Shown here in pieces: positions 51,720-61,305 of a DNA stretch of 64,000 nucleotides (its first letter is position 1; every line of letters starts with the position of its first letter). Source of the stretch: JACRLW01 sp050181465 (GTDB taxonomy: Bacteria; Planctomycetota; UBA1135; UBA2386); NCBI GenBank assembly GCA_050181465.1, contig JBFXDD010000017.1, positions 43,309 through 107,308 on the forward strand. The letters are read 5' to 3'. The notes under the pieces were generated by a model, which worked only from the letters and a program-made list of their open reading frames with translations, made no database searches and was not told the DNA's origin. Position numbers and translations under genes: made by a program.

Positions 51720-52838
51720 TCACGAGAGGGTGAGGAGCTGCCGCCAGAAGCCGCGCGGTGCGCGTGCACCGTCGGCAAGCCCGATGTGCTCGGGCCAGCG
51801 ATCTTCCGGCAGATGGAAGGTGCCGAAGAGACGATCCAGCCACGGCAGGTGAACCGCGAAGTTGACGTCCTGCGGCGCGACCGCATGGTGCCAATGGTGA
51901 AAGCGCGGGGTGACGAGGTATGGCTCGAGCCAGCGAAGTCGCCAGCTCACGTTGGCATGCACGAAAGTGGCCTGCGCAGCGACAATCACGAGGTAGATCC
52001 CGATCGCGCGAAGCTCGAACCCCAACATGGCGATGGCGGCGTAGACGAGGGCACGCGTCAGCAACGCATCGAGGATGTGCAGCCGCGATCCGGCCAACCA
52101 GTCCATCTCACGAGCGCTGTGATGGATCGCGTGGAAACGCCACAACCACGGCACGCGGTGACAGGCGAAGTGGACCCAGTACTGCACGAGATCCGCCACC
52201 ACGACGATCGCAATCAGTTGTAGGACGAGCGGCAGCGAGCCGACACCGCGCTGCAACACGTCGGGAACGAGCTGCGCCAGCGCAACGCCGGGCGTGAGGA
52301 CCACCCACGTCGTCAACTGAACCAGGAGAGCACTGCTCGCGAACCACGCGAGGTCGGTCCACCACTCGTCGCGAAACGTGGGTTGGGTCGGCAGCCGCGG
52401 CCACAACCGCTCCATCGGAACGAAGAGTGCCGAGTAGATCAGGAGGTTGAGCGCCAGCACGTCGACGCCGAAGCCGAAGCCGCCGTCGACGACCGCATGC
52501 CGTGGCGCCAAGGCGAGCAGCGCGGCACCGACGACCGCACTGCTCAATGCGATCACCCCCAGCGTCTTCTTGCGGCGCAAGACCAAGGACAGCGCGCCCA
52601 GCGGGAAGGCAAGCGCCACCAGACCGACCAGCAGAGTCGTGGTGGTCGCCGGCCAGAACTCCCGCAAGCTCGGCACCGTCAACACGTGGGGCCACGCGAA
52701 CGACGCACTGCCGAACATCCCCGCAAGGCCGCAGACCGCGCCGATCGTGCCGCTGATCCAGCCACTGCCGAACCGATGACCGTCCTCGGTGACGAACCAC
52801 CTTCGCACTCCCGGCGCGATCTTCGGCTTCATGGCCAT
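51720..52838 (-). CDS. Fatty-acid hydroxylase / sterol-desaturase family membrane enzyme
   Basis: 372 residues from ATG at 52838. It has several hydrophobic segments and the histidine boxes of the di-iron family: YWVHFACHRVPWLWRFHAIHH, then HANVSW and FHHWHHA. A 150-residue N-terminal membrane region precedes it. Such enzymes hydroxylate or desaturate lipid chains or sterol-like molecules. A downstream esterase in the same transcript fits lipid modification, but the substrate is not shown. Confidence 0.85.
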   Translation of the reverse strand: MAMKPKIAPGVRRWFVTEDGHRFGSGWISGTIGAVCGLAGMFGSASFAWPHVLTVPSLREFWPATTTTLLVGLVALAFPLGALSLVLRRKKTLGVIALSSAVVGAALLALAPRHAVVDGGFGFGVDVLALNLLIYSALFVPMERLWPRLPTQPTFRDEWWTDLAWFASSALLVQLTTWVVLTPGVALAQLVPDVLQRGVGSLPLVLQLIAIVVVADLVQYWVHFACHRVPWLWRFHAIHHSAREMDWLAGSRLHILDALLTRALVYAAIAMLGFELRAIGIYLVIVAAQATFVHANVSWRLRWLEPYLVTPRFHHWHHAVAPQDVNFAVHLPWLDRLFGTFHLPEDRWPEHIGLADGARAPRGFWRQLLTLS

Positions 52839-52959
52839 GCGAAGCCCGGGATCATCCGCAGACCATCGACATCGCCGGTGAGGCACATCGATTCGAGGCC
52901 GCGGTTCGATCGCTCAGCGCCGGGCGCGGCGACGAAACTGAGAGCGGCACCACCTCACC

Positions 52960-53394
52960 TCACTTCAACCGCTTGATGATGTGCCAGCCGTACGGACTGT
53001 CCTTCGGGTCGAACCCGGCAACACCGATCTCACCCACCTTCAGGCGAAAGCCGACGTCGCCGAAGCCCTTCACCATCCCGCGGCGGCCGGCCTTGGTCAT
53101 CGGGTAGATGCCGGGCGCGGAGTCGTTGGTGTGCTTCTTGACGAGTTCGAGGAAATCTGCGCCACCGACCGCCTGGGCGTAGACCTCCGCGGCGAGCACC
53201 TTGGCCTCCTCCTTGGTGCGGGTCACACCCGGCACGCCACTGCCTTGGAACGCGATGAGGACGTGCTGAATCGAGATCGACTCATCAGCGACCTCCGGCT
53301 TGGCGAGAAGTTGGGTGATCGAAGAGTCCATGTCGACGGCTCCGGCGCAGGCGGCGAAGGCGAGGAAGAGGGAGGCAACAGCGAGGCTTCGCAT
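52960..53394 (-). CDS. Small exported parvulin-type peptidyl-prolyl isomerase
   Basis: 144 residues from ATG at 53394. The N-terminus (SLAVASLFLAFAAC) is a signal with a possible lipobox (FAAC). One parvulin domain follows: ISIQHVLIAFQGSG, a helix with AAEVYAQAVGGADFLELVKK, GFGDVGFRLKVGEIG, and PYGWHIIKRLK. Unlike the larger parvulin at 11469, the first strand is in the normal place. It is divergent from the FG-GAP gene. Confidence 0.85.
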   Translation of the reverse strand: MRSLAVASLFLAFAACAGAVDMDSSITQLLAKPEVADESISIQHVLIAFQGSGVPGVTRTKEEAKVLAAEVYAQAVGGADFLELVKKHTNDSAPGIYPMTKAGRRGMVKGFGDVGFRLKVGEIGVAGFDPKDSPYGWHIIKRLK

Positions 53395-53666
53395 CGGCGC
53401 AGTATCTCGGCGGCACCGCACCGTGGCGACAACCACGCGCACCCGCCGGGTGTTCCGTCGGGTGCGCGGCGGCCGGATCACCTGGCAGGGGACCGGTCGC
53501 CGCATTTCCTCCGCGGCGTCTTTCCCCTGACGCGGCCGAGATCGTCGCGCGCCGCCCCTTGCTCCAGGGCGCCCCACGGGCACCCCGCGAGAAAAAATCT
53601 CGCCCACCGCCCGGCGACGGAGCTCCCGTGCGACAATGGGGAGCGGCTCCGACCTAGGTACTCGTC
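53395..53666. other. Divergent intergenic region with strong hairpins
   Basis: It holds a perfect 9-bp stem GCGCACCCG / CGGGTGCGC (53437-53445 with 53459-53467) and a small hairpin GCGAGA-AAAAA-TCTCGC (53587-53603). Both lie upstream of the two divergent genes, so they may be regulatory or structural. No gene is recognised. Confidence 0.45.
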
Positions 53667-55403
53667 ATGCTCGTCGCTCTCGCTCTGACCGTCCTGTGCC
53701 CGCAAGGCCCGGTCGGCGTCGAGTATCCGCTCGATGCACGCGACCAACTGCGCTTCCCGACCCCGGTGCAGGAAGCCTACGTCACCCCCTTCACCGACAG
53801 CACGGGGCAAGCCCAGAGCATCCCGATCGCAGCCGCCGGGCTCGCCGACCTCGACGGCGATGAGAACCGCGATGCATGGTTCCTCGCAGGTGTAGGCAGT
53901 CGCCTGGGCGAGATCGCCGTGCAGAACGCGCAAACCGCCGGGCTCGGCCGCTTCGTCCCGCGCGCCCAACTTCCCGCCGGCCCGTGGGTGAGCGGTGCGA
54001 CCTTTCGCCGCGCTGGAGTTCCAGACGTGGTCGTGCTCGTCGATCCGACTCGCGCGCAACTCGACGTGCTCTTCTATCAACCGGGCGTGACCGATCCGCG
54101 CGCCGGCGCCTTCCTGGTGCAGCCCTCGATCTGGTCGGTGGGCACCGACGTCCGCGCGCTCGCTGCGTTCGACGCCGACCACGACGGGCACGACGACCTG
54201 CTCGCCACGATCGATCTCCGCAGCGGCCCGTCGATCATCGGCACTCGCTTCCTCGTGCAGCACTACGGCATGGGACCGATGGGTCACGGCCTGCTCGCGA
54301 CCGCCACGATCGACCTTCCGCTCCCGGGCTTGCGCGCGCTGCCCGCCGACCTGAACGGCGACGGCCGCACCGACCTCGTGATCCACGCCGATGGCTTGGG
54401 CGTCGCCGGCTTCTGCGATGACGGCGCGGGCAGCTTCGCGATCCGCACCTTCGTCGGCCTCGGCTTCGGCGCGCTCGCCGATTGCACGATCGCGGACTTC
54501 GACGGCGACGGCCGCGACGATCAAGCCCTGCTCACCGCGATCGGCGCGATCGTGGTCTTCACCAACGCGAACGGCGATACGCAGCGCGCGCTGCTCAGCC
54601 CGAGTTACGTCGGCCCGCTCGGCGCCCTCGCCGCGCTCGACTCCGACGGCGACGGCAAGCTCGACCTGGTGGGCATGCCGAAGTACGGCGGCAACTTGGC
54701 GATCTGGCGGTTCCTCGCGACCTCCCGCAACTTCCGTAACGGAGAACTGCTGACGCCCCCCGCCGGCGCGATCGAGTTGCATGCCGGCAACGGTGCGTTG
54801 GGTCAGTCGACCGTCGTCGACGACTTCGACCACGACGGCGACCGCGACGTGCTGTGGCAGATCCCCACCGGCGATCGCTGGATCGCGCTCGCGGGCACGA
54901 CGGTCGACGTCTCGCCGCTCGAGACCTATGCCACGATGGTCGGCCCGCTGAGCCCGCTCGGCTTCCAGCTCCAACACTTCACGATCCCCTTGCCCGCCGA
55001 GTTTCACGCCGCCGGCATCACCACTCTGGAGTTCGCGCTGTTCGTGACGGACCCGAGCACCGGCGAGCAGGTGTATTGGGATCGTGACCTCGTGACGATC
55101 GCGCCCGGCACCAACTCGGTGACCGTGCCGATTCAGATCATGATCGACACGCAGAACTCACAGTGGTTGTGGCAATCGCGAGTCACTCGCCACCCGCTCA
55201 CCGGAGAACTCACGGCATTCGGCGACACCGTGATCACGGTGCACGGCAAGGCCGGACCTCGTCGCTTCGCTTCCGCACACGCCCGCTGGGACGGCCATGG
55301 CCTGCAAGGCGGACCCAACGGCTCCGCAGTCGGTGTTCGCTGGAACATCGTCGCGGCGCCCCCGCTGCCGAAGTCCGATCAGCAGTTGCTGCCCTGGAAC
55401 TGA
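53667..55403 (+). CDS. Secreted FG-GAP/VCBS-repeat protein
   Basis: 578 residues. A short signal (MLVALALTVLCPQG) precedes FG-GAP-like calcium-binding blades: LADLDGDENRDAWFL, FDADHDGHDDLLATI, ADLNGDGRTDLVIHADG, IADFDGDGRDDQALL, LDSDGDGKLDLVG, and FDHDGDRDVLW. About six DxDxDG loops in 450 residues suggest an integrin-like beta propeller. A C-terminal beta sandwich follows. It is probably cell-surface or secreted, with a binding role. Convergent with the CHAT gene. Confidence 0.87.
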   Translation: MLVALALTVLCPQGPVGVEYPLDARDQLRFPTPVQEAYVTPFTDSTGQAQSIPIAAAGLADLDGDENRDAWFLAGVGSRLGEIAVQNAQTAGLGRFVPRAQLPAGPWVSGATFRRAGVPDVVVLVDPTRAQLDVLFYQPGVTDPRAGAFLVQPSIWSVGTDVRALAAFDADHDGHDDLLATIDLRSGPSIIGTRFLVQHYGMGPMGHGLLATATIDLPLPGLRALPADLNGDGRTDLVIHADGLGVAGFCDDGAGSFAIRTFVGLGFGALADCTIADFDGDGRDDQALLTAIGAIVVFTNANGDTQRALLSPSYVGPLGALAALDSDGDGKLDLVGMPKYGGNLAIWRFLATSRNFRNGELLTPPAGAIELHAGNGALGQSTVVDDFDHDGDRDVLWQIPTGDRWIALAGTTVDVSPLETYATMVGPLSPLGFQLQHFTIPLPAEFHAAGITTLEFALFVTDPSTGEQVYWDRDLVTIAPGTNSVTVPIQIMIDTQNSQWLWQSRVTRHPLTGELTAFGDTVITVHGKAGPRRFASAHARWDGHGLQGGPNGSAVGVRWNIVAAPPLPKSDQQLLPWN

Positions 55404-55408
55404 CCCCC

Positions 55409-55435
55409 TCGCGCGATCACGCGCGGCGCGCGCGA
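55409..55435. terminator. GC-rich palindrome between convergent genes
   Basis: TCGCGCG and CGCGCGA arms (7 bp) lie 5 bp after the FG-GAP stop and over the CHAT stop. No T tract is present, so termination is inferred from position. Confidence 0.3.
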
Positions 55436-58005
55436 AGGAGCGCGAAGCCGCCGCCCGCAGCGAGGAGCCCGAGGGTCGCCCACATCCACCAGCGCATGAA
55501 CTCGGTCCCGTCCGAAGGGAGCGGAGCGAACACCCCGAAGCCGGCCCAATAGCGCGGATGCGCGTACTGCGGCGAGCTCGCGAGCACCTCGCGCGCACGT
55601 CGCATCGCCTCGGCCGCGGAATGACCCTCGGCAGCGAAGGAATGAAACTGCGCCATCAAGTCGGCGGTCGCCTGTTGATTGACCGGCCACAAGGAGGCGA
55701 CGGCACCGCGCGCACCGGCGGCCATCGGCCAGCCGAGCAGTCCCAGCCCGCCTTCCCCACCACTGGCAACGCTCGCGTGCGCGGAACTGCATGCCGACAG
55801 CAGCAAGAGCGCACCCTGCAATCGCAGCTTCGCGAGCGACGGGACGGTCACCAATCCATCCGCCAACCACAACGCCGAGGCGGTGGGCAATGCGGCGTTC
55901 TCGATCGCATGCGTCGACAGGTGAACGAACTCGAAGGCCTCGCGCGCGAGTGCCGCGTCGAGCGCGGCGAAGGTCGCGTCCGACCGCTGAATGCGTAGCA
56001 CGCCGTCGCGGCGCACTCTCTCGATCCACTCCGCTTCGCGCGCCGAGAACTCGAGCGGTTCCAGCGTGATCGTCGGCCCGACGCCGCCGGTCGGCACCGA
56101 ATCGACCACCATCCCGCGTGTGCCGGATGCCACGCGCTTCTGGAGCACCGCTCGCAGCGACAAGGACGGCGCCCGCTCGACGGCGTGACTCACCCCCAAC
56201 GGTCGCCCATGGAGCGGCAGCGCCTCGAAGGGCAATCGCGCAGTCACGTCGTCGGGGCAGATCACCAGCTCTGCCGACTGCTGGAGACGTCTCGCGATCG
56301 CATCGGGGATCACCCGCGAGGAAAGCTCGGCCAGCGCCGCTTCGCAGTCGCGACCATCCCGCATCGCCGCGATCGCAGCGGCGAGGTCTGATTCGAGCGC
56401 TGCGGCACTTCCGAGCGACACCAACTGCGCCTCGTCGCCGCACGCTGCGAGCACGAAGGCTTCGCGCGCGCCAACCCAGTAGGAGAGGAAGACCCGACGA
56501 TGTTCGGCGCCGACCATGCCGCGCAGGGACGTCGCATCGAGCGTGCGCGCGCGCGCGACGCCGCCGGCTCCGGAGCCGCGGCGTGCTGCTTCCAGCTCAC
56601 GCATGCTCAGGTCGAGTGTCGCGGGATCCGCGCTCGCGGCCACCGCGCGCAGGCCGTCGCGGAGCGCAGTCTCCTCGCCGACCGTCGGCGGATGCACCGC
56701 CCAATCGAGCAACGTCCGCGCCTTGCCGAGTTCCATGATCGCGAGGGCGTCGACCGCCGCCGAGTCCGTGTTGGACCAGATCGCGAGCAAACCGCCGATC
56801 GCGCGAAGCTGCTCCCGCGCGTGCCACGTCGCGCCGAAGAGATCGAGCGCGAGGCCGTCACGGGCAGCGTCCAGTTCATCGAGCGAGCGGACGAACGCCG
56901 ACTTGGCCGACGCGAAGTCGCCGAGACCGCTCATCGCTTCGCCGAGCAGCGCGTGCACTTGCACACGCTCGGCGACCGCATGGCGATCGTCGCTCAGCAG
57001 AGCGAGTGCGGCGATCAGGTGATCCTTCGCGCGTGCGAAGTCCGGCGGCGTCGACAGCAGTGCGCATTCCCCGAGCGAGCGCTTCGCGATCGCGCGATCC
57101 AGCGGCTCCCGCGCTTCGTCCACCAAACGCGCCCAGATCGTCTCGGCTTCGGCATGACGGCCGAGCTGTTCGAGCGCCTCGGCTTCGAGCATCGCGCCGC
57201 GCACCTTCTGACCTTCGCGCGCAACCGCCCGTCCCGCGCGCAGCGCGAACTCCGCGTCGCCGCGCCGCAACGCGATCAGCCCGCGGGGATAGGCAGCGAT
57301 CCGCGGCGGCAGTTCCTTCAGGTACTGCTCGGCGCGGGCGAAGTCTCGGCGCACGAGGAACTCCCACGCCAGACGCCCGACACACTTGATGCGCCACGGA
57401 TCGTCCTGGCCGTGCTCGCGCAGAGCGCGGTCGGCAACCGCGATCCGCGCGGTCAGCGCCGCCGGATCGTCGCCGCGCGCGGCGATCAACTCCGCACGCA
57501 GGTACTCGAGCGGCAGCGCGAGCCAAGGCGCGGCGACCATGGGCTCCTCGCCGGCGAGGAAGTCGGCCTCGGCCAGCAGGATCGGCAGGAACTCGCCGTG
57601 GCCGACGCACTGCTCGAGGAGCACGATGGCCTGTGCTCGATAGCTGCCCGACCAAACGCCGTCGCGGATCGCGGTCTCGCGCGCCGACCGCAGCAGCACC
57701 GCAGCCTCGCCGAGTCGCTCCTGGCGCAGCCGGGCGTCGGCCATGCGAACGCCGAGGAAGAAGCGGGTCTGCTCGCGACGCGGCGAGGCGAGCGCTTCGC
57801 AACGGGTGCGGAGATCCTCGAGTGCGCGATACACCGCCTCGAGATCCGCGAATCCGTGCTCGGCCGGGTTCTCGACGGCGCGAAACGTCGTCAGCAGTTT
57901 CGTGCGCAGTTCGGCCTCGTCGATCTGCGCTCGGCCGACCGCGGCGAGCAGCGCCAGTCCGGCACCGCAACGCAGGGTGGCTGAGATCGTGCGCGGGATC
58001 GTCAC
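55417..58005 (-). CDS. Exported, membrane-anchored TPR-CHAT peptidase-like protein
   Basis: 862 residues from GTG at 58005; the frame continues 180 codons upstream but that is a shadow of the sigma gene. Signal peptide: ISATLRCGAGLALLAAVGRAQ. Residues about 25-520 are helical TPR-like repeats. The C-terminal CHAT domain (about 570-825) has the caspase-like dyad His699 in HLSTHAIEN and Cys739 in LLLSACSSAHA, with GLLGWPMAAGARGAVASLWP. A final TM helix (MWATLGLLAAGGGFALLRARRA) should anchor it with the peptidase on the outer face. A divergent gene 102 bp away encodes a membrane-tethered sigma factor. Confidence 0.9.
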   Translation of the reverse strand: MTIPRTISATLRCGAGLALLAAVGRAQIDEAELRTKLLTTFRAVENPAEHGFADLEAVYRALEDLRTRCEALASPRREQTRFFLGVRMADARLRQERLGEAAVLLRSARETAIRDGVWSGSYRAQAIVLLEQCVGHGEFLPILLAEADFLAGEEPMVAAPWLALPLEYLRAELIAARGDDPAALTARIAVADRALREHGQDDPWRIKCVGRLAWEFLVRRDFARAEQYLKELPPRIAAYPRGLIALRRGDAEFALRAGRAVAREGQKVRGAMLEAEALEQLGRHAEAETIWARLVDEAREPLDRAIAKRSLGECALLSTPPDFARAKDHLIAALALLSDDRHAVAERVQVHALLGEAMSGLGDFASAKSAFVRSLDELDAARDGLALDLFGATWHAREQLRAIGGLLAIWSNTDSAAVDALAIMELGKARTLLDWAVHPPTVGEETALRDGLRAVAASADPATLDLSMRELEAARRGSGAGGVARARTLDATSLRGMVGAEHRRVFLSYWVGAREAFVLAACGDEAQLVSLGSAAALESDLAAAIAAMRDGRDCEAALAELSSRVIPDAIARRLQQSAELVICPDDVTARLPFEALPLHGRPLGVSHAVERAPSLSLRAVLQKRVASGTRGMVVDSVPTGGVGPTITLEPLEFSAREAEWIERVRRDGVLRIQRSDATFAALDAALAREAFEFVHLSTHAIENAALPTASALWLADGLVTVPSLAKLRLQGALLLLSACSSAHASVASGGEGGLGLLGWPMAAGARGAVASLWPVNQQATADLMAQFHSFAAEGHSAAEAMRRAREVLASSPQYAHPRYWAGFGVFAPLPSDGTEFMRWWMWATLGLLAAGGGFALLRARRA

Positions 58006-58107
58006 GCCGTCGATCCTACGCGTCGCGCGCCGAGATCGGAGCCGGCCGAGTCGTCGACCGAATTCCTGACTCGATTGTGCGGTCTCCGGTCTCTTACTTC
58101 CCACGTG
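58006..58107. promoter_or_regulatory. Shared divergent promoter region of CHAT and tethered-sigma genes
   Basis: 102 bp separate the two divergent start codons and must contain both promoters. A direct repeat GGTCTCCGGTCTC (58081-58093) lies 15 bp before the sigma ATG. It could bind a regulator, possibly the sigma itself, but no known consensus is matched. Confidence 0.35.
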
Positions 58108-61100
58108 ATGGCCGACAGCTTCGACGACCTCGGACCGGCAGATCTCCTGCGCCGCACCGCCTGGCTCCAAGGGCTGGCCCGCGAGATCGTCGCGGATCGC
58201 GACGCGGCTTCGGACATCACGCAGGACACCTGGGTCGAGGCGCTGCGCAACCGCAACCGTGTCCAGCGACTGGCACCCTGGCTCGCGCAGGTCGCGCGTC
58301 ATTTCGCTCTGCGTCATCGACGGCGCGAGAGCGACCGGAGCGCGCGCGAGCGCAGCGCCGCTCGGGCGGAAGCCCTCCCCTCGACCGCCGACGTCGTCGC
58401 CCGCGCGCAGCAGCAGCACCGCATCGCCGCGGCCGTGCTCGCCCTCGACGAACCCCATCGCTCGATCGTCCTGATGCGCTTCTTCGACGGCCTCCCGCCG
58501 CGGGCGATCGCCGCGCGCACCGGGCTGCCGATCGCGACCGTGCACACGCGGCTCCGTCGCGCCCTCGAACGCCTCCGCGACAAGCTCGACGCGGAGTTCG
58601 GCGATCGCCGCACCTGGCTCACCGTCATCCTGCCCCTAGCCGCGATGAAGACGAAACTCTCACTGCTCTCGGTCACGCTGATCGCCACTCTGACGTGGTT
58701 CGCGTTGACCTGGGATCGCCCGAAGGACTCGACTCCCCCAGTGTCACGGGACACGGAGCTCGCGCAGATCGAGCAGTCGCGAACGCCAGGGTCCGCGGCG
58801 GCCGCCGCAACCTCGGCCGGCGGGACCGCCGAACTCGCGCCGCGCAACCCGGTCGCGGCCGACACGCTCGTTCCGATGATCCGCGTGATCGGTCGCTGCG
58901 TGAGGCAGGACAGCGAAGTTGCCCTCCGCGGTGTGCACGTCACCGTGATCGGTCGTGCCCCGACAGTGCCGACAGCCGGTCGCGCGTCGGCGAGCTTCGC
59001 ACCGCCTCCGCCCACGACGACCGGCGACGACGGCCGATTCGATCTCAGCTTTCCGGCGGTCGACGGCCACAGCTTCCAGGTCACCCTGCAGTTCGGCGAC
59101 TACGTGCCGATGACATCGGGCGAGGTCACGATGCGCGGTGCCGCGGAGCACGATTGCGGCGACATCGCCCTTCGCCTGGGTTGTCGCGTCGAGGGACGCG
59201 TCGTCGATGAGGACGGCAGGCCGGTCGCGCACGAGACGCTCCTGATCGCGACGCCGAACTCGGTCGTGGTCGGTCCGTGGAACGCGCAACCGACGCTGGG
59301 TGACGTCACGGAACCGCCGGGTTTGCGAGTCTTCGAAGCATCGGAAGTCGGCCGGGCGACGACCGCGGCCGACGGCCGCTTCGCGTTCACCGAACCGAAG
59401 GCTCCGCGCGAATGGAAGCTCGCGATCCTGCCGCGCCGACGGATCGTCCAGGGCGCGACGCTGAGTGTGATGCCGGGCAAGGCGACGCAGTGGGTCGATG
59501 TGATCGCCGAACGAGCGATCGGCGAACTGTCGGGCATCGTCGCGGACGATCTCGGCCAGCCGGTGCCGGAGTCGCGCGTAAAGTTCGCACTCTCGAGCGG
59601 AGAGGAGCAGATGCTCACCACGGACTCCGAGGGTCGCTTCGTTCTTCTGCGCTTCGCTCGCGACGTCGAAGATGCCGTTCGCCTCCGCGCGAGTCGGCGA
59701 GGCTACGAGAGCCCTCCCGAGACGACTCACCGCTTCGAGTCCGGCGTGCGCCTCCTGTTGCTGCGCACGGCGACGGTCGTGGTGAACGTCAAGGATCCGA
59801 CCGGTCGACCGATCGAGAGCTTCGGCGTTCGATGCTTCGAGGACGTCGCGGAGGGCAACCTGACGACCAACGACACGCTGCTTCGTCACGTCGGCAGGCA
59901 CGAGCATGGTCGATGCGAGTACGGCGGCTTGCGACTGGGTCCACACTGGGTTCGGATCGAGGCTGCGGACGATCAACACGCCGCCTCGTGGCTGCACGGC
60001 ATCGATCTTCGCGAGCGGCGGCCGTACGAGCTCGACGTCACGCTGCATCCACCGGCATCCCGCGAGATCGAAGTCGTCGACTCGAACGAGGCCCCGGTGG
60101 CGGGGGTGGAAGTTCGACTCGTTCGGAGCTTCCGTGACGCGGCGGTCACACCGCACACGCGGCTGATCGAAGGACCGCTCTGGAGCAGCGTGCGCATGCA
60201 TGACGCGCTCGTCTTGGATCGCGGCGTCACGGATGCGCGCGGGGTCGTTGTCGTTCGTGCCACCCCAATGACGAACGTGGTCTTGCGAGTCGGCACCGAA
60301 CGTGTGTGTCGAGCCGTGATTCCCGAGGTCGAGCTCCGCGACGGGCTTCCGCGCATTCGCGTGGTGCTTCCGGCCGCGGCCCGCATCGAGGGCCGTGTCT
60401 CGCCGGCGCAGGCCCTCGCGGAACTCGACGCGACGATCTCGATCGCGAGGCTCGATCCGGCGAGTCCCGATGCGTGGGGCGAGGAAATCGCGAGCGTTCA
60501 CGTCGACGCCGACGGTCGCTTCGTCGTGACGTCCGTTCCGGAAGGGAGCTGCAAGCTACAACTCTCTGATCCCGTGAACGGCACCGTGTCGCTGCAGACG
60601 ATCGAGGGACTGATCGCGGGCGAAACCCGTTCGGTCGAACTCGACCTCACCCCTTGGATGCCGGCGACGATTCGCGGAGTCGTTCGGATCGACGGCGGAC
60701 TGCGGCCGACGATCGCAAGCGTGATCGGCAGGCGGCACAGCACGGCAGCCACCGGTGTGGCCCGAACGATCTTCGGCGGAGTCGAAGTCGCGAGCGACGG
60801 CTCCTTCTCGCTCCGCGTGCCGGGCGGCGCCTACCGACTGCGGCTCAGCGCGGAAGCGGCGGACGGCTCGATGGAGTGTGCGATGGAGAGCGCGGAGGAG
60901 TTCCAGGTCCTGCCGGGCGCGACGATCACGCAGCACTTCGAGTTCACGCGAAGGCAGGTCACGGTTCGTGTCCTCGACCCGGATGGTCAGCCGCTGCCGG
61001 GTCGACCGCTGATCCTGCGCTGGAACGACGACTTCTGGCCCGATCGCGGAGTCACGACGAATGGCGACGGCGTGGCCGTGATCGATCCGGCGCCACCGAC

Positions 61101-61266
61101 CGCGTTTCGTATTGCCGTCTGGCCGCCGGAGCTGAGCAGCCGCCAAAGCAAGCAGGAGCACATGGAGCGGCACCCCTCGGATTGGCTGGATCGCCTTTGG
61201 AACAGCGCGCCGATCTCGCCGGACGGCCGCGATGTCGTGGACGTGCGGCTGACGCAAGCGCATTGA
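58108..61266 (+). CDS. ECF-like sigma factor fused through a TM helix to a large ectodomain
   Basis: 1052 residues from ATG at 58108. Residues 1-165 form a sigma-70 factor: region 2 (WLQGLAREIVADRDAASDIT, QDTWVEALRN, WLAQVARHFALRHRRRESD) and region 4 (LDEPHRSIVLMRFFDGLPPR, then the helix-turn-helix IAARTGLPIATVHTRLRRAL). A hydrophobic stretch (about 170-202: LTVILPLAAM, LLSVTLIATLTWFALTW) should cross the membrane. The remaining 850 residues are carboxypeptidase-regulatory-like repeats (LGCRVEGRVVDEDGRPVAHE, GELSGIVADDLGQPV, VTVRVLDPDGQPLPG). An internal ATG at 58645 could also yield the ectodomain alone. Fusions of this kind occur in planctomycetes; release by proteolysis is inferred. Confidence 0.9.
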   Translation: MADSFDDLGPADLLRRTAWLQGLAREIVADRDAASDITQDTWVEALRNRNRVQRLAPWLAQVARHFALRHRRRESDRSARERSAARAEALPSTADVVARAQQQHRIAAAVLALDEPHRSIVLMRFFDGLPPRAIAARTGLPIATVHTRLRRALERLRDKLDAEFGDRRTWLTVILPLAAMKTKLSLLSVTLIATLTWFALTWDRPKDSTPPVSRDTELAQIEQSRTPGSAAAAATSAGGTAELAPRNPVAADTLVPMIRVIGRCVRQDSEVALRGVHVTVIGRAPTVPTAGRASASFAPPPPTTTGDDGRFDLSFPAVDGHSFQVTLQFGDYVPMTSGEVTMRGAAEHDCGDIALRLGCRVEGRVVDEDGRPVAHETLLIATPNSVVVGPWNAQPTLGDVTEPPGLRVFEASEVGRATTAADGRFAFTEPKAPREWKLAILPRRRIVQGATLSVMPGKATQWVDVIAERAIGELSGIVADDLGQPVPESRVKFALSSGEEQMLTTDSEGRFVLLRFARDVEDAVRLRASRRGYESPPETTHRFESGVRLLLLRTATVVVNVKDPTGRPIESFGVRCFEDVAEGNLTTNDTLLRHVGRHEHGRCEYGGLRLGPHWVRIEAADDQHAASWLHGIDLRERRPYELDVTLHPPASREIEVVDSNEAPVAGVEVRLVRSFRDAAVTPHTRLIEGPLWSSVRMHDALVLDRGVTDARGVVVVRATPMTNVVLRVGTERVCRAVIPEVELRDGLPRIRVVLPAAARIEGRVSPAQALAELDATISIARLDPASPDAWGEEIASVHVDADGRFVVTSVPEGSCKLQLSDPVNGTVSLQTIEGLIAGETRSVELDLTPWMPATIRGVVRIDGGLRPTIASVIGRRHSTAATGVARTIFGGVEVASDGSFSLRVPGGAYRLRLSAEAADGSMECAMESAEEFQVLPGATITQHFEFTRRQVTVRVLDPDGQPLPGRPLILRWNDDFWPDRGVTTNGDGVAVIDPAPPTAFRIAVWPPELSSRQSKQEHMERHPSDWLDRLWNSAPISPDGRDVVDVRLTQAH

Positions 61267-61305
61267 ACTCGACCGGACCACTCAGCAGCACCCTCCCGGT
61301 TGGTG

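Noticed and set aside
53478..55007. 509-codon minus-strand frame
   Set aside because: Shadow of the FG-GAP gene, rich in Glu, Arg and Ala with no domain.
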